A stretch of DNA of 64,000 nt, taken from Warburgia ugandensis (lineage: Eukaryota; Streptophyta; Magnoliopsida; Canellales; Canellaceae). The position numbers and the translations under genes were made by a program. This document shows positions 10,733 to 23,114 of the stretch, one piece after another (position 1 is the stretch's first letter; every line of letters begins with the position of its first letter). Where the stretch lies: NCBI GenBank assembly GCA_035236585.1, contig CP141138.1, positions 29,957,437-30,021,436 on the forward strand, read 5' to 3'. The notes under the pieces were generated by a model, which saw nothing but the letters and a program-made list of their open reading frames with translations, was not told the origin of the DNA and searched no databases.

Positions 10733-13700
10733 ATTACAATTGATATGAAAGGATGTGAGGACTGTTTAGGATTTTGTAGAATATGTAGTTAGAATTACTT
10801 TATGAGACTAGTCAAGCAGAACAAGACGGTTTGCCCCTTGTGAATACTTTAAGCAGTTTGAGGATTTTGATGTTTGCGTCTACTCATGTTGTGGAGCTCT
10901 TTTGTATGAGAAATGTAGTTTTGTGGCTATTTGTTGCGGTGACTGGTTTCTTCTATCTAAAAACTATTTCTATGTGATCCCTTATATACCTGCTTGGAAA
11001 ACTATTTTTTTTATTTCTTTTAAAATTTTCGATTTCACAACAAAAAACATGTTTGCTTTTCTGTTGTGAGATAGGAAAAATTCAAGAAAAGCAAAAAAAG
11101 TTTAAAACGACTAGTCTTGAAGGCGATGGCAGTCTAGTTGAGCTATGTTTGACTGAGAAACAAAGCAGTTTGCCCAAGTTTATATTTTATGCATATAGTA
11201 TGCCGGTATTTATTTGCTTCATCATGCTGGATGCTAGTTGAGTAGATCTTGCTTTCGTGCAAAACTTGCTGCCGCTAAAGGCAACTTTTACTTTTTCCGT
11301 TGCGCCAAGGCTCCCCTTCCCATGGCAATTATTTAAGGAGGTATAAGGCCATTCAAGTGTTTGATTATACCCCTCAGTGAAATTTTCACTATTTTTTTGG
11401 AATTTCATCTACAGAGTTATCAAATCAATCATCATTTTTGTCCTAGAAAGCTTTTACAAAATAAAGGGGATTTATTAATGGCGTATGGTCCTTTTTGCAA
11501 ACTTCTTCTCAATCCAAAACTACTTTATGAGTGATATTTTCTTTTGGTGATAATTATGATGAACCCAACAGAATTGTATGGTGCTATTATCTCAACTTTT
11601 AGGCAGGTATTCTCCCTTGTGAAGTTGTTTGATTTTTTTCAGAGAAAAGATTAGAAAGATTGGCATTAATCCACTTTCTAAGTGCATTTCATTTTAATTC
11701 TCATCCAAACTTTTAGTTTTTCTTTACACAAGGAAGGCCCTCTGCACACAGCTTCCAGTTCATAAGAAATTTTAGTGTTTTCATTGACACATTCGCAGAA
11801 TCTTTCAAAAGAACGAGCACATACTTCCATGAATTAGATCGCCCAATCACAATGGTCTAGACTTTGCATAGCTGCATCTTTAAATGGGCAGTTTCAAGCT
11901 GATGACGGTCCAAACTTGAAACTTTTAAACATTGTGAAGAGTCTCTGTAGCATTAGGCTTCTAGTTCTCAAACTTCATCATATTTGTCACCCATGACAGT
12001 TTTACAATTAATCCTTGTGAGAACTGTACAATTTCCATTAGTTTCCTTCCTCTCTGAATGATGAGCTGCCGAGAAACATGGAAGCTCTACCTGTAATTTC
12101 CTCCAAATACAGCGACCTAGCTACGAGCTTAGAAATCTTAAGTTTCCTCTTACTCTTTCATCATAGCTACCCGCTAGAAGGGATGTGATTACTGTTTTTG
12201 GTTGATTATTCTCCTGAGGCCTTTTCTTGGTGAGCCTTCCATAAGAAAGCTGGTAATTTTGTAGGAAACAACATGGAGCAGTCTACTTTTCTTCTAATAC
12301 ATTCAAAAGCAGAAAAGACCCTATTATTATGCTTCAGTTTGATAGGAATGAGTTATTAGAGAAAGTTTCAGAGGGTGCTCTGTTTCTTCATTTGATGCTT
12401 GAGAAATCATTAACTGTTTATAACATCTTGAAGCATGTTTGCATTTTCTGTCCACAATATTTGTTCTCAGACCAGCAGTAAGTATTAAAGCTTATTGTAT
12501 TAAATTAACAAGCTTTTTGGAGATTTTCTTTGAAGTATTTGGGTACCAAATTAGGATCTGCTTGGTACTATTAGATGGCTTCTGCAATCACGAGATCATT
12601 CTAAAATTGTATGCTAAGGAAGTTTTACAGAACAGACTTCATTGGCACGGTTAGATTCAGTTCAACTGACGCTTGACCATCTGCAAAACCATACCTATTC
12701 TTTCTTCTTCACTGACCATAAAAGGGAATAATAGAATAGAAGCACATTGTATGCATGATTCAGATTGACTTGATACTAGCCCAATTTAGACCATTGAAAT
12801 TTACATAAAATGATGTGAATCACTTGTTTGAATTTTTCTAACCATTCAGAGAAGTTGAATGTGAACAGTTATTGCATTTTTTCATGATTACCCATTTGCA
12901 ACCCGTTGGTCAGATAGTCAGGATCATTCAAGTGTTATTTTCTGCTCATGTCACCTCCATGAAATGCCTACCAAAATGGAGGGTCTAAATCCTTTTAATA
13001 TTTTTGTGGTTTAGTATGAATTAATTTTCTCCTGCACTTCCCATTTGTAGGCTTCTCACTTTATCATCCTGCAGAATTCATGCAGGCCTATATATTTGAA
13101 CCTTCATATTTGACACTGTTCTTAGCAAACCAGTCTAGCTGCTTTACACGTAGTTTCTGGTGGTTGTTCTAGCCTGGTGGATGGTAGGAGTCTGATCCAT
13201 GCCTCTTGACGGATTGTTATAGGAAGGTCCTTCGCTCTTAATTAAACCAAAAGGCATCTTTTCAGAATTTTAATATTTTGCATAAAAAACCATATTCATC
13301 AAGATGTTGATGAACTACTGGCTCCATCATAGTCAAACCAGAGCGATGTACAAGACAAACTATTGGCTACCAGTAATGAAGTTAGGTTAGCTCGATGCAG
13401 ATGTTGGTTCTGAGTCGACAGTAATCGCATGGTTCCTTAGATGATTGGTTCAGCGAAATGTATGTTTATGTGACTGTAACAGACTCAGCTTTCCTAGCGA
13501 TCATCTAAGTATAAAATGCTGGATCGATGTTTACAGCCAAAAATCAGATTGCATTATGGTTTTTCCGAGAACCATTTGATAGGCTGTTGTTATGTACGAG
13601 TCATCAGTCATGAATCCAAAATTCAACTTCATCAGACTATACTACCCCCTCAATTTGTAGCCTTCGAAAGAACCACTTGACAAATAAGAAGTAATAATCT

Positions 13701-14221
13701 ATATTATTCATCAAGAGCTCGACTAGATTAATCAAATGGTCCATGGCCTCAACATTACAGCAGTTGGGTTGAAAACCATTTGGTCGATGCTCTGTGCGAG
13801 GTAACTGTTGGTTAACTGGTTTTCCTGATAGTTGCTTATTTGCAGTCCTCAGGAGTCCCCGTTTGGACATTGGATGACGTGTTTTAAGTTAACATCTAAC
13901 ATGAAGCGGATAGTGGGATGAAAGGTCTACATTTGCTATGTATAGCAAACTAAGGACGTACACCTCCATGAATGATTTCTTTGATATTATCCACATAATA
14001 TATCAATCTGGAGTATCTCCATGGTATTTTGTTATCTTTGATCAACACGTACAATGATTTTCGTGTGTACTCCACGAAACGATGCCAATGAAGACCTTGC
14101 ATGATACTTTCTTGTATGAGCTGGATACTCTGAATCCTTGAAGCCGATTGAACTACTAAAGGAACTAATCGGTAACTAACTAATGTCTTACTGTCACTTG
14201 AGTTATTTTCCATGTATGGTA
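10733..14221. other. Intergenic, 3' flank of the LEA_2 gene
   Basis: The first few hundred bases should contain the 3' UTR; no canonical AATAAA was noticed close to the stop. The remainder is AT-rich with only short frames lacking recognisable domains, apart from the SINE fragment at 11280-11320. Confidence 0.4.
11280..11320 (+). repeat. 3' fragment of an Au-like SINE
   Basis: GGCAACTTTTAC...GTTGCGCCAAGGCTCCCC matches the 3' end of the full Au-type SINE at 35499-35678. The upstream body is not recognisable, so this is a truncated or decayed copy. Confidence 0.5.
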
Positions 14222-14251
14222 TTCTTCTTCTTCTTCTTCTTCTTCTTCTTC
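14222..14251. repeat. (TTC)10 microsatellite
   Basis: Ten perfect TTC units. The frame reading poly-Glu through it is an artefact. Confidence 0.95.
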
Positions 14252-14688
14252 AGGACTTCTTCGGCAGTCTATTGTACACTCAGAACAATAGTAGTTAGAA
14301 GCACCAGTACAAATGGTTTTGGTGGATGGACAGCTTGAGATGCAGTCCAAAATATAAGCGGTTTGTATAGCCAAACATATAGGAGTAACATATTCCCCAT
14401 TCAATTTTTTTTGGTATTCGTAGAAGAATCATACATCAAAAACCTATTACCATTTGAAACCACGGCAAATATTGAGAGAGATTGGACTCAATGCTTTATA
14501 GCAGATTTATATACGTGTTTTGAGGTAAGTTTTCTAAGTTGTGCGGAAGACTAACCCCAAAAAACAAGGGGGAGCGAATACTACAATAATGGAAAATAAT
14601 ACAACAGCTAATGACAAAGCTATTGATAATCCAACCTAATTTCATGCACTAATCTTAGGATCCTGGTCTTCTATGTGCCCCCCTGAAA

Positions 14689-15170
14689 CTAGGCCGAGGA
14701 GAAGGCCAGAGGCCAGTATGATATAAGTAGCTCAAGTCGATGCCGTGGAAGCGCTGTTGGGATAATATTCCCTACTTGATTGCTAGATGACACAAATCTC
14801 ATGATCAATGTACCCAAAGCGACTTTCTTGCATACAAAATGATAATCTGTCTCAACACGTATCGTGTGTGCACGAAACACAAGATTGACGATAAGATGTA
14901 GGTCCGCAAGGTTGTGGGCTGCAACATAAACGATAGCTATGTTATTTCGACTGCTGTAGAAGCAAGTGCACTGCACTCCTGAATCCCCCTTTTCCTTTCC
15001 TTGCTGCTTTGTCACTTCTGTTGACAAGATAATGGATACCTACATTGTTTCTACGAATTCCATGGGATGCACTTGTCACCTAGATAAATGCACATAACTA
15101 TAATAGACGGCTTTGTGATTGGGCAACCGGTCAACCTGCATCAGAAAACCTATATAAAAGTAGAGGCTTG
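14689..15170 (-). pseudogene. Copia RNase H domain
   Basis: The minus frame at 15170-15080 reads SDADWTGCP...VYLGDKCIPW, the copia RNase H start (SDADWAGC..TRRSTTGYCVFLGDN). The frame at 15027-14689 continues with VYVAAHNL, TDYHFVCKKV and RFVSSSNQV followed by ALPRHR, the conserved copia C-terminus that includes the H.E.D.HF motif region. Frame changes separate the parts. In copia elements this domain degrades the RNA of RNA/DNA hybrids. Here it is a remnant of the element at 14676-17570. Confidence 0.8.
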
Positions 15171-15310
15171 ATTGCTAGAAGAAAAACACCATGATCGGTT
15201 TTTTCCTTGTACAACCAGATGATCCTTTTGATAAGCTGAAAGTGGAACCTGGTGGACTTTTTCATGGATTGGCACATATGACTAACACTGTAAGGAGATA
15301 TCAGGCTTTG

Positions 15311-16250
15311 TCAAAGTGAGATATTGGAGGCTGTCCAATTTACAGCGGTAAAACTATGGATCATGTTGCACCCAAAAATAAAAAAACTATCGATCATGGA
15401 AATTAAAGATCTATCTTGTGGGTTAGAAGCTTTGCAAACCATCATAGGGGTTAAGATCGGCTTACATGCATTCATTTGAGCCCGCTCAATAAGATCGCCA
15501 GGATACTTAGCTTGATTTAGAACTATTCGACCATCAAATCTTTGAACTTGGATACTAAGAAAGTAGTTGAGATATCTTGAGTCCTTCATTGCAAATTCCT
15601 CACAATGTAAGCGAATAAATCGATTCAGAAAGGTAGGATCATCCCACGTGAAAATGATACCATCAACATACAATGGTAGCAATGGTATACCATGAGATTG
15701 TGGCACATAAAAAGTCAGTTTTGCTACAATATAATTGAACCTATCATATCATTCATGCAGTGCTTGTCGAAGGCCATACAGAGCTTTATATAATCGACAA
15801 ACATGATCAGGATTACATGGATCCTTGAAACTAGAGGGTTGCTCCATGAACACATTCTGTTAGATAGCCATTGAAAACATTTTTGACCTCAAGCTGCGGA
15901 TGTCTCAGTTATGAGCTAGGACAACTTGAGAACAATCCAAGAGTGGCTGGTTTAATTACCAACAAAAAATCTTAGAAAATTAAACTACTGGACCTTGTGT
16001 AAACACCTTTGCAACAACAATCCTTGAGCTACTCGAGAGATTTGTCAAAATGTAACTTGGTTTTGAAAACCCATTTAAACATAATCACACTCGCGTCTGG
16101 GTTCTGAGGGACCAGATCCCTTGTACGATTTTGTTGTACGACAACCTTTTCTTCATTCACAGAAGCATTCCAGCCTAGATGCTTTGAGGCTAATTTGATT
16201 GACATAGGTTCAGTTCATATGAGTGTAGCAGCCAGGAAATACTTAGAACT
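15311..16250 (-). pseudogene. Copia reverse transcriptase domain
   Basis: The region reads, with frame changes, through KLASKHLGWNASVNEE, a KWVFKTK block near 16080, a KALYGLRQ block near 15770, then LYVDG at the active site and EFAMKDSRYLNYFLSIQV. The usual copia catalytic motif is YVDD; the second Asp is Gly here, so the enzyme would be inactive even without the frameshifts. The longest intact frame is 15311-15706. Strand and domain order agree with the RNase H downstream and the integrase remnant upstream. Confidence 0.85.
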
Positions 16251-16365
16251 AAGTTTACTATTCTGGCTCAGAGATGAGTTATGTGGGATGATGGTTGGCC
16301 TGCTCCAAAAGTGATACAATTATAATGTTGCAGTGTCATAGTGGCATCATTGGTAGCAATGTCCC

Positions 16366-16932
16366 TGATGTGGGATGCTTAGTGACCAATCAATTATCTT
16401 TCTCTAGAGTTTAGTTTCTTATTTTAGTTAATATTTCTTGCTCTAGATTTAGCAACTTCATATTAGCATATGTTTTTTCCAGTTTGGAAACTTTGTTTCT
16501 TATTTAGTAGTTAATGTTCTATTTAAGTTGAAGGCATTGTAAAGTTTTATATCTTTTCAATGAAATTTTGAGTATCTTTATTGTCTCGTGGATTCAAGAT
16601 GGTATATGAAGGTGGAAGACGATGATCTTCTTTGTTTATTTTTCACGTATAAAAAACAAGCAAGAAGTTACCATCTTCCACCTCCATACACCATCTTAAA
16701 TCCACAAGATGAAGAAGTTTTAAATCCTCGAGATAATAAAGATATTTGAAATTCCATTGAAAAGATACAAAACCATACAATGCCTACAACTTAAATAGAA
16801 CATCTACTACGAAATAAGAAACTAACCTCCAGAGAAAAATGATATAAAGTTGTAAGAAATGGTAGCTAAATAAGAAACTAAACTCTAGAGAAAAGATAAT
16901 TGCAGGTCGCTAAGCATCCTACATCAGTCCGC
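16366..16932. repeat. Long palindrome: two inverted copia-LTR-like arms
   Basis: The left arm 16366-16615 and the right arm about 16672-16932 are inverted copies. The outer edges read GATGTGGGATGCTTAG and, on the other strand, GATGTAGGATGCTTAG. Shared internal blocks include TCTAGAGTTTAGTTTCTTATTT, TTCTATTTAAGTTG and TCTTTTCAATG. The centre, TTTTTCACGTATAAAAAAC, is itself near-symmetric. TTCTATTTAAGTTG...GGCATTGTA...TTTTCAATG resembles the promoter and R region of copia LTRs. It splits the copia hinge from the reverse transcriptase. Confidence 0.8.
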
Positions 16933-17339
16933 AACACTTAATAGTTGTGTTATCACTGTCTACGTCACCATTTCAACTTGAACAGGAGCCTGGACTAGAT
17001 GTAACGACAGCATCATTAGGAGCGATGTCCACAACACTTACAGTTGCATCACTAGTATCTAAGCTGGAACCTCCAGCAATTTGAACCAGTGTCTCAACTA
17101 TAGAAGGTGTGCAGGGCCTGATGGGACAATATCACCATCAGATGGAGCCAGAAGCTGTAAAAAGTAGTTTAGGATCACGGAGTTGATGAGCGTGTGGTCC
17201 ACTATTAGTTGTCTCACAAGTCATCATGGGCTTGTAAATGAGATGGTGATGAAGAAGGCGGCAGATTACTTTTTGAATCAGCTGCAAAGCACTCAGAAAA
17301 AGAAGTTAATTACATAAATATCAGCTGTGTAGTGTAGTA

Positions 17340-17560
17340 GAGCGACCTCAGCTGTTAATGGAAATTGTGCCTCAACGAAAACTACATGTCGTGAGAGATA
17401 GATGTCGCCCAAAGTTGGGTAACAGCGCCAATAACCTTTGTATTGCTGGCTATGGCCCAAGAAGATGCAAGGTAGTGATGAGGGTCAAATTTGTTGCTTG
17501 TACAATCCCACAGAAAAGGAAAATAATGGCAATAAAAAACACTAGCACTTCCATATTTGT
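17340..17560 (-). pseudogene. Copia integrase C-terminal remnant
   Basis: The minus strand reads LGHSQQYKGYWRC...YLSRHVVFVEAQFPL, matching the copia motif GY....KGYRC......YLSRHVVFDE..FPF that follows the integrase core. The opposite-strand frame at 17358-17567 is the shadow of this remnant. Confidence 0.75.
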
Positions 17561-18450
17561 TTTATAGCCCTCTTTAAATATTTTCTTAATATAGTTTCTT
17601 AACATGGCACTATACTTATTCAAGTATAGCTGGTCTTCTTAGGGCACCGATTATCAAATATTATCATATAGTTACCTTCTGTTTTACTCTACTTGGTATC
17701 TCTTTCCTTCAATCAATGATTGAGAATGTAAACTTAGAGTGTTATGAATCTAATATTAACATTATGCTCTAATTTAACCTTGAACAACCTAATTATAAAA
17801 CTATCTTATTATAACTTATACGTCATTTTAATGCCATAGATGGAGTAATTAAATATATCCATAAAGAAATAAACTAAATTTAACAACTACAAAAGTAAGT
17901 AAACATAACATAAAGGAAATAACACTTAAAAGAAAGAAATTTTATTCTATTGACATGGAAATTACATCAATTGATTACAAGGAAAAGGATTAACAAAAGC
18001 AAATAAAAACTAATCCTATGAGTTAGAACTTATTCACCTAAAATCTCCTCTATGCCACTCGAAGTAACTTCTAGCAAAAGTTGTTAACCCTCACACTACC
18101 ACCAAAACATCCCCATTGTTTGCTTGTGATTTAGCTCTTGTTGTGTAACTTAACACTCATGTCACATGTCACGGGAGAAGTGATTACACCTAAAAAGACT
18201 GCTTTATACATGTAATACCAAGAGAGAGAAAGAGATTTGGAAAGGCTTACAAATGGAAAAATCATGGAGAGACAAATTAATGGAATGATATAAGATAGGA
18301 TGGAAGTGTAGGGATGTAAATTTCAGATCCAGAAGATGACGAGAAAATTTAAAAAATAAAAAATACGAGATGAGAAAAGATTAAGGCTTGACAATGAAAC
18401 TAAAATTTGGCACAAAAAGAGGCAAATGGAAAAATTAGTTAGAGATGCCA

Positions 18451-18473
18451 TTTTTTTTTTTTTTTTTTTTTTT
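18451..18473. repeat. Poly-T tract
   Basis: An uninterrupted run of about 23 T within the Athila-4 LTR. Confidence 0.9.
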
Positions 18474-19433
18474 ATAAAATTTTGTGAAGACGCAAATTCT
18501 GGGGTGGAGATATTAAGTCATGAATTTTATAGTGAAAGAGTTATTATAAAAAATTAAAAATAAATGGAGGAGAAAGGTAAAAAATTTGGGTAGATTGGAC
18601 TAAAAATATAAGTATGAAAAGGATGAATGAATGAAAGGGTTAGGGATGAGTTTTAGATGGATATTTTAGTGAGTGATAGATGATGGGATGGATAAGGAAA
18701 TCAGGTTGAAGTGGATCTGAGATGTAAAATAAAAAAAAACAAAACAGTGAAATGGAGGGTGCATGATGGAGGAATAAAACAAGTCTTTCTTATCTCTTCT
18801 CTTCTCCTTGGATATTCCTCCCTTTAAGATATTCTCTCCATGTGTTTGATCATTTTGTATGATATGCTAGAGTTGAAAACTCCTTCCTTGCTTCTCCTCC
18901 TTTCTCACCTTTACATGGAAGCTAGGAGTTAAATGGAGTCTGCCTTTTGTGTTAGAACACCACCTTTGGTCTTTCATGTGGAGTTGATGGAAGATAGAAG
19001 TTTCCCAATGAAAACTCTCTCCTATCCTCCTATTTTCTTATCTCCTCTGCCCTCCTTATCTTTCTTTCCTTCTTACCAATCTCCTTTAGGATGTTTTCTC
19101 TTGGAGAAGTTGTGTAGCATCTTATGAAATATGTTGGAATGTAACCTAGAATGGTTGGTCAGATCAAAGGTGATGCTTAGCTTGGATGGTGAGATGGGAT
19201 GGTATCATAGCTAGGGTTTTCATGTTTTCCATTCTTCATTCCCTACCATTGGATCATGCTTCAACCGTAGGATGGATGGTTGACATCTCCTTGAAGTCTC
19301 CCATCAAAAGAATATAGTTTAATACTTCTTTTCTTCTCATCTGTTAGATTGCCATGCCCTAAGGTGAACGACTATGATCTCGTCAAGATTTTCTTATCCA
19401 AAATGATTCTTCTCCTTTATTTTCTCCTTAACC

Positions 19434-19436
<3 letters not shown>

Positions 19437-19473
<37 letters not shown>
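19437..19473. repeat. (TA)n microsatellite
   Basis: Perfect TA repeats of about 37 bp inside the Athila-4 LTR. The related LTR at 2512-5114 lacks them at the matching place (near 4310). Confidence 0.95.
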
Positions 19474-19476
<3 letters not shown>

Positions 19477-20302
19477 ATTATCTTTAACCAATTAGATTTA
19501 AGTGAAAAACATGTTTTCACCCCTTAAGAACACATTTTGGTTTCCTTGAAAAAAGGTGGACAGCCCATCGAAACTTTCTCTGCCAATCACAGGTTGGTCT
19601 TCTCCCTCATGCATGACTTCTTTCCATTAGTCAGTCCTAAATCAAATAGCTTCTCATTAGTTGCTTTAGAATGGTCCTAGATGTGAATTGATTGTAGCCA
19701 ATCTTTCTTGAATATTTTGGATAGAAATTGATCATAGATTTCTCGTTATTTATCTCTCTTCTCGCCTTGTTAATTTTCTCCTCCAATCATAGAACAGATG
19801 TAGGTGGTCCCCATTATGAAGTGCAAAGATAAAAAGTAAAATATTTGTCTCTTATAGGCCCCAACTCGAGTGTGCTTAACATGCTTGCTTCCTTTGATTT
19901 GTGTGGCACTTAAGCTTCACTTAAAAGCTTCCCAGAGGTAGCAAAATGCATCGCATGCATAAAAGTTCTTTCACCCTATGTGTTGATATATTTATAAACT
20001 TTTTTGTGCAGATAAGATTTGATAATATTCTATGGTTTTTGACAGTGCTAAAAATGATAACGACAACCTCTTCATATTTTGAACATTTAGACTTTATAAA
20101 TTTGGTAGGCAGGCCCATAAATTTACTTAGAGTCAAAACTTACTCTGTTAGGGTCAAAAGTGTCAAAATTATATATTTTTTCTCATTTATACATTGAACC
20201 TGCATAATATAGAATGAACCGTAATTAGTAATATTTATGAAAAGTTTTGGGCAAGAGCCTACTAAATATAAAGGAATATATGTAATATTTCTAAATATAT
20301 CA

Positions 20303-22090
20303 AATACTTTTAGACTTAGATTTAGCTAGTCCTTGAGAAAAACTACTAAAACAGAAAATAAGAAATTAAAAATTAAAAATACTTAACCACTTTTACAGGT
20401 GTTGTCATTTGCATTTAGTATATGCAGAAAGCCTTTTGAATCCTTAAGTTTTTCCTAGTGGACAAGTTGTAGTCTCGTAAGGGCTTTTAGAAATGATACT
20501 CAAATTAATTTTCAAAACTTTCATAAAAGTCCTTCATTTATCTAAAAGAATTTTCTTTTATTGAGATTTTATTAAATATTCAACTTTAGCTTACTAATAA
20601 AGATGAAAAAAAAGTTCAAAATCCTACCATATGCTAAATATATCTCATTAATTCATTAAATCTCAAAATGTGAGTATGTGAATATAGCCAATATATACAC
20701 AATTATTGGTCTCCAAGTAAAATATAACCTAAATTACCATTCAAAGGTATGCTTAGACTTTACATCTCATAGGATATTCTTGACACTTAGAAAGAAGTCA
20801 CTTACAAAAGTGAATATCTCTCATTAATATGCAAGTAGGATGTTGTTCATCAAATCTAAAAAATCTTACATATTTCATACAAAAGAATGATAACTACGAA
20901 GTAATATGATTTTGGTCTCATGAAAAGATATAAACTATTATGAATATTGCACTACTAATTTTTCTATTTGTTTATAGCCGTTTCCAAGCCATACTACTCC
21001 TAAGATTAAGTTAGGATTTCTGTTAGGATGAAGTATAGGCTAGGTAAGGGTTATCAAAAGAATGGGTATGGAGATAAACAAGGTTGTTTCAAAGAATATG
21101 TAAAGGACTTCTAAGATGTATTCACAATATTCTTTCTATTTTTCTTCACAAGAGTGAACAAGTGAACATTCTTTCTCATTGGCTATCTTTTTCTTTTTCT
21201 TTTAACATAACTTTATATATAGCCTTTATTTGAACTTTTCTTCTTTTCAACCCTTTTTGATGTTCATCTCTTGAATTGTATAGTTCATACTTTTTTTAAG
21301 ACATTATTCAATTATCTCTACATATTTCTAAAGCAAATGGGTAATGGATATATAATAGGGTTAAATGCAGGTAATGATTTTTTGGCTAACAAAGAAAAGG
21401 CTTATATTTTAAAGGCTCAAGGGTAATTATAGAAAAATAATATAGGAGAGGCTAAAGGCTCTAGGTTTACCAAAGATGGCTTCTCATTTCTTAGGGTTCA
21501 TATGACCTAAAGATAACCATAAACTTAGGAGATTTATGGTATAGTCTTTAATATGATTTTTTAATAGTTGACCAAGATGAAAAATAATGAGACCAACTAC
21601 GAAATAATGTTCACTGAAGAAAATTTTAAAATTTATATATAACCTTCAAAAAATGAAGAATGACTCTAAAGCTCACTTGGGTTATAAGTCTCCACTTATC
21701 TTCTTCAGGATCTCTAAGTTATATTTACTTCTTAACTTAAATTATATACATATGGCTATTTTGTGCAATAAATATTTTGAGTTTAAAATTTCAAGGAACA
21801 TTTTAGAAGAATAATAAAATAGTCAACTAATTATATACATATGTATTAAGAAGAAAAAGTTCAAAAGATAGATTGAATATTCAGGAAATCCAAAATTCTC
21901 ATCCTTGTACAGGAACTTACCATAAAAATTCATTTTTTTCAAAATGACTTTAAAATCCCAAATGAACACATCAAAAATTGAAATACCCCTACCCTATACT
22001 TAAATTAAACATTGTCCTTGATGCTTAGAATTATCTATCATGGACAAATAAAAATAATAAGCCTGAGAGGAAAAGGTTAGAAGAGATGTA
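20303..22090 (-). other. 3' untranslated block of Athila-4
   Basis: Non-coding AT-rich sequence collinear with 24187-25860, 42287-44040 and 47146-48740. Shared marks include AGCTAGTCC at the start, CCTACC.ATATGCTAAA near 20622, and GGTAATGGATAT near 21340. No env-like frame. Confidence 0.7.
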
Positions 22091-22095
22091 CCTGC
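22091..22095. repeat. Left target-site duplication of Athila-1 (CCTGC)
   Basis: CCTGC here and CCTGC at 34636-34640 flank the element exactly outside its TG...CA ends. Confidence 0.92.
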
Positions 22096-22431
22096 TGTTG
22101 ATTGTTTAACCGCAAGTGCACGGGCTATTGTAGTATAGCTATGTAAATACGGGTCGATCCCATGAAGACTTGATTTAAAATGATGGAGTTTTAAATAAAA
22201 TTCAACTAAAAGAATAAAAATACAAAATATACTAGAAATAAACTAAAATCTAGATGTATTCAATTGTTCCAATGTTCACAAATATTTATTCCAAGGAAAA
22301 CAGAAAATAAAACTAAAATGCGTCTTGGATAAGCTTGTCCTTGGATTGCACTATCTCTGGATTAGTTTGTCCTTGAATTGCACTATCCCTGGATAGTCAG
22401 AATGAAGATAAAGTAAAACCAAAATAGCACA

Positions 22432-22546
22432 GGGACACAGTTGGAATTAAATCAGGGACTCAATTGGAATCAAATCGGAGACACAGATGGTATTAAACTG
22501 GGGACACAGTTGGAATTAAACAGGGGACACAATTGGTATTAAACAG
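22432..22546. repeat. Five 23-bp tandem units inside the LTR
   Basis: Units start at 22432, 22455, 22478, 22501 and 22524, each a variant of GGGACACAGTTGGAATTAAA. The sister LTR has the same array at 32919-33033. Confidence 0.85.
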
Positions 22547-22723
22547 GGGACTTGTTGGTCATTCTTGAGATCTGCCAGGGTAGAACCAGAATTTTCCTTG
22601 GGTTCTGGTTTTTCACGAAAAAACCAGGAAAACATGGTGGGAACTGGAGAAGGGGGGAAGAAAGGAAGAGGAAGAAGAATAGAGGAAGGAGGAAGAAGGG
22701 AAGAAGGAGAGGGAAACGGTGGG

Positions 22724-22899
22724 GAGAAAACCCGAGTTGGGTTTTCTCTCCTGAGATGTCCGATGATGTAGAGAAACCCGCCTGGGCTGGGATACGGGGA
22801 AGAAGATGGGAGAAAAGCTGGAATGGGTATATGCCCAGCCGGAAGAAAGTGGAGCCGGAGAGGAAGAAATAGGGAGAAAACCCAATTCTGGGTTTTCTC
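22724..22899. repeat. Paired perfect hairpin sequences in the LTR
   Basis: GAGAAAACCC and GGGTTTTCTC form perfect 10-bp stems at 22724-22748 (5-base loop) and 22874-22899 (6-base loop). A third, slightly bulged version, GAGGAAAACC...GGTTTTTCCTC, lies at 22978-23005. All three recur in the other LTR near 33212, 33362 and 33467. Confidence 0.85.
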
Positions 22900-23015
22900 T
22901 CTATGGCCGTCCGGTGATCTGGGCTATGCTGGACCGGTGGAAAAATGAGGAAAGGAGGGCACGTGGGAGGAAAGATAGAGGAAAACCCAATCTAGGTTTT
23001 TCCTCATTGGGTCGT

Positions 23016-23017
<2 letters not shown>

Positions 23018-23111
<94 letters not shown>
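23018..23111. repeat. (GA)47 microsatellite in the Athila-1 3' LTR
   Basis: A perfect GA run of 94 bp. The matching run in the sister LTR is 56 bp. Confidence 0.95.

Positions 23112-23114
<3 letters not shown>

Larger units (their letters stand above)
14676..17570 (-). mobile_element. Ty1/copia retrotransposon, broken internal region
   Basis: Read on the minus strand, pieces of one copia polyprotein appear in order: integrase C-terminal end (about 17560-17340), hinge (about 17100-16940), an intruding palindrome, reverse transcriptase (about 16250-15311) and RNase H (about 15170-14689). A purine run AGGGGGGCAC at about 14680 is a plausible polypurine tract after the coding end. I found no clear LTR to the left of 14676 or to the right of 17570. 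Confidence 0.8.
17700..20302 (-). mobile_element. 3' LTR of Athila-4 (degenerate)
   Basis: Aligns in several long blocks with the LTR at 2512-5114 and ends in the same TATATCA. It is followed at 20303 by Athila-type 3' untranslated sequence, which places it as the 3' LTR of a minus-strand element. It contains a poly-T run (18451-18473) and a TA microsatellite (19437-19473). The polypurine tract expected after 20302 has decayed. The left limit is approximate. Confidence 0.55.

Noticed and set aside
13637..14554. Cluster of short frames next to the (TTC)n repeat
   Set aside because: No domain, codon use not distinct from flanks, and one frame is mostly the microsatellite.
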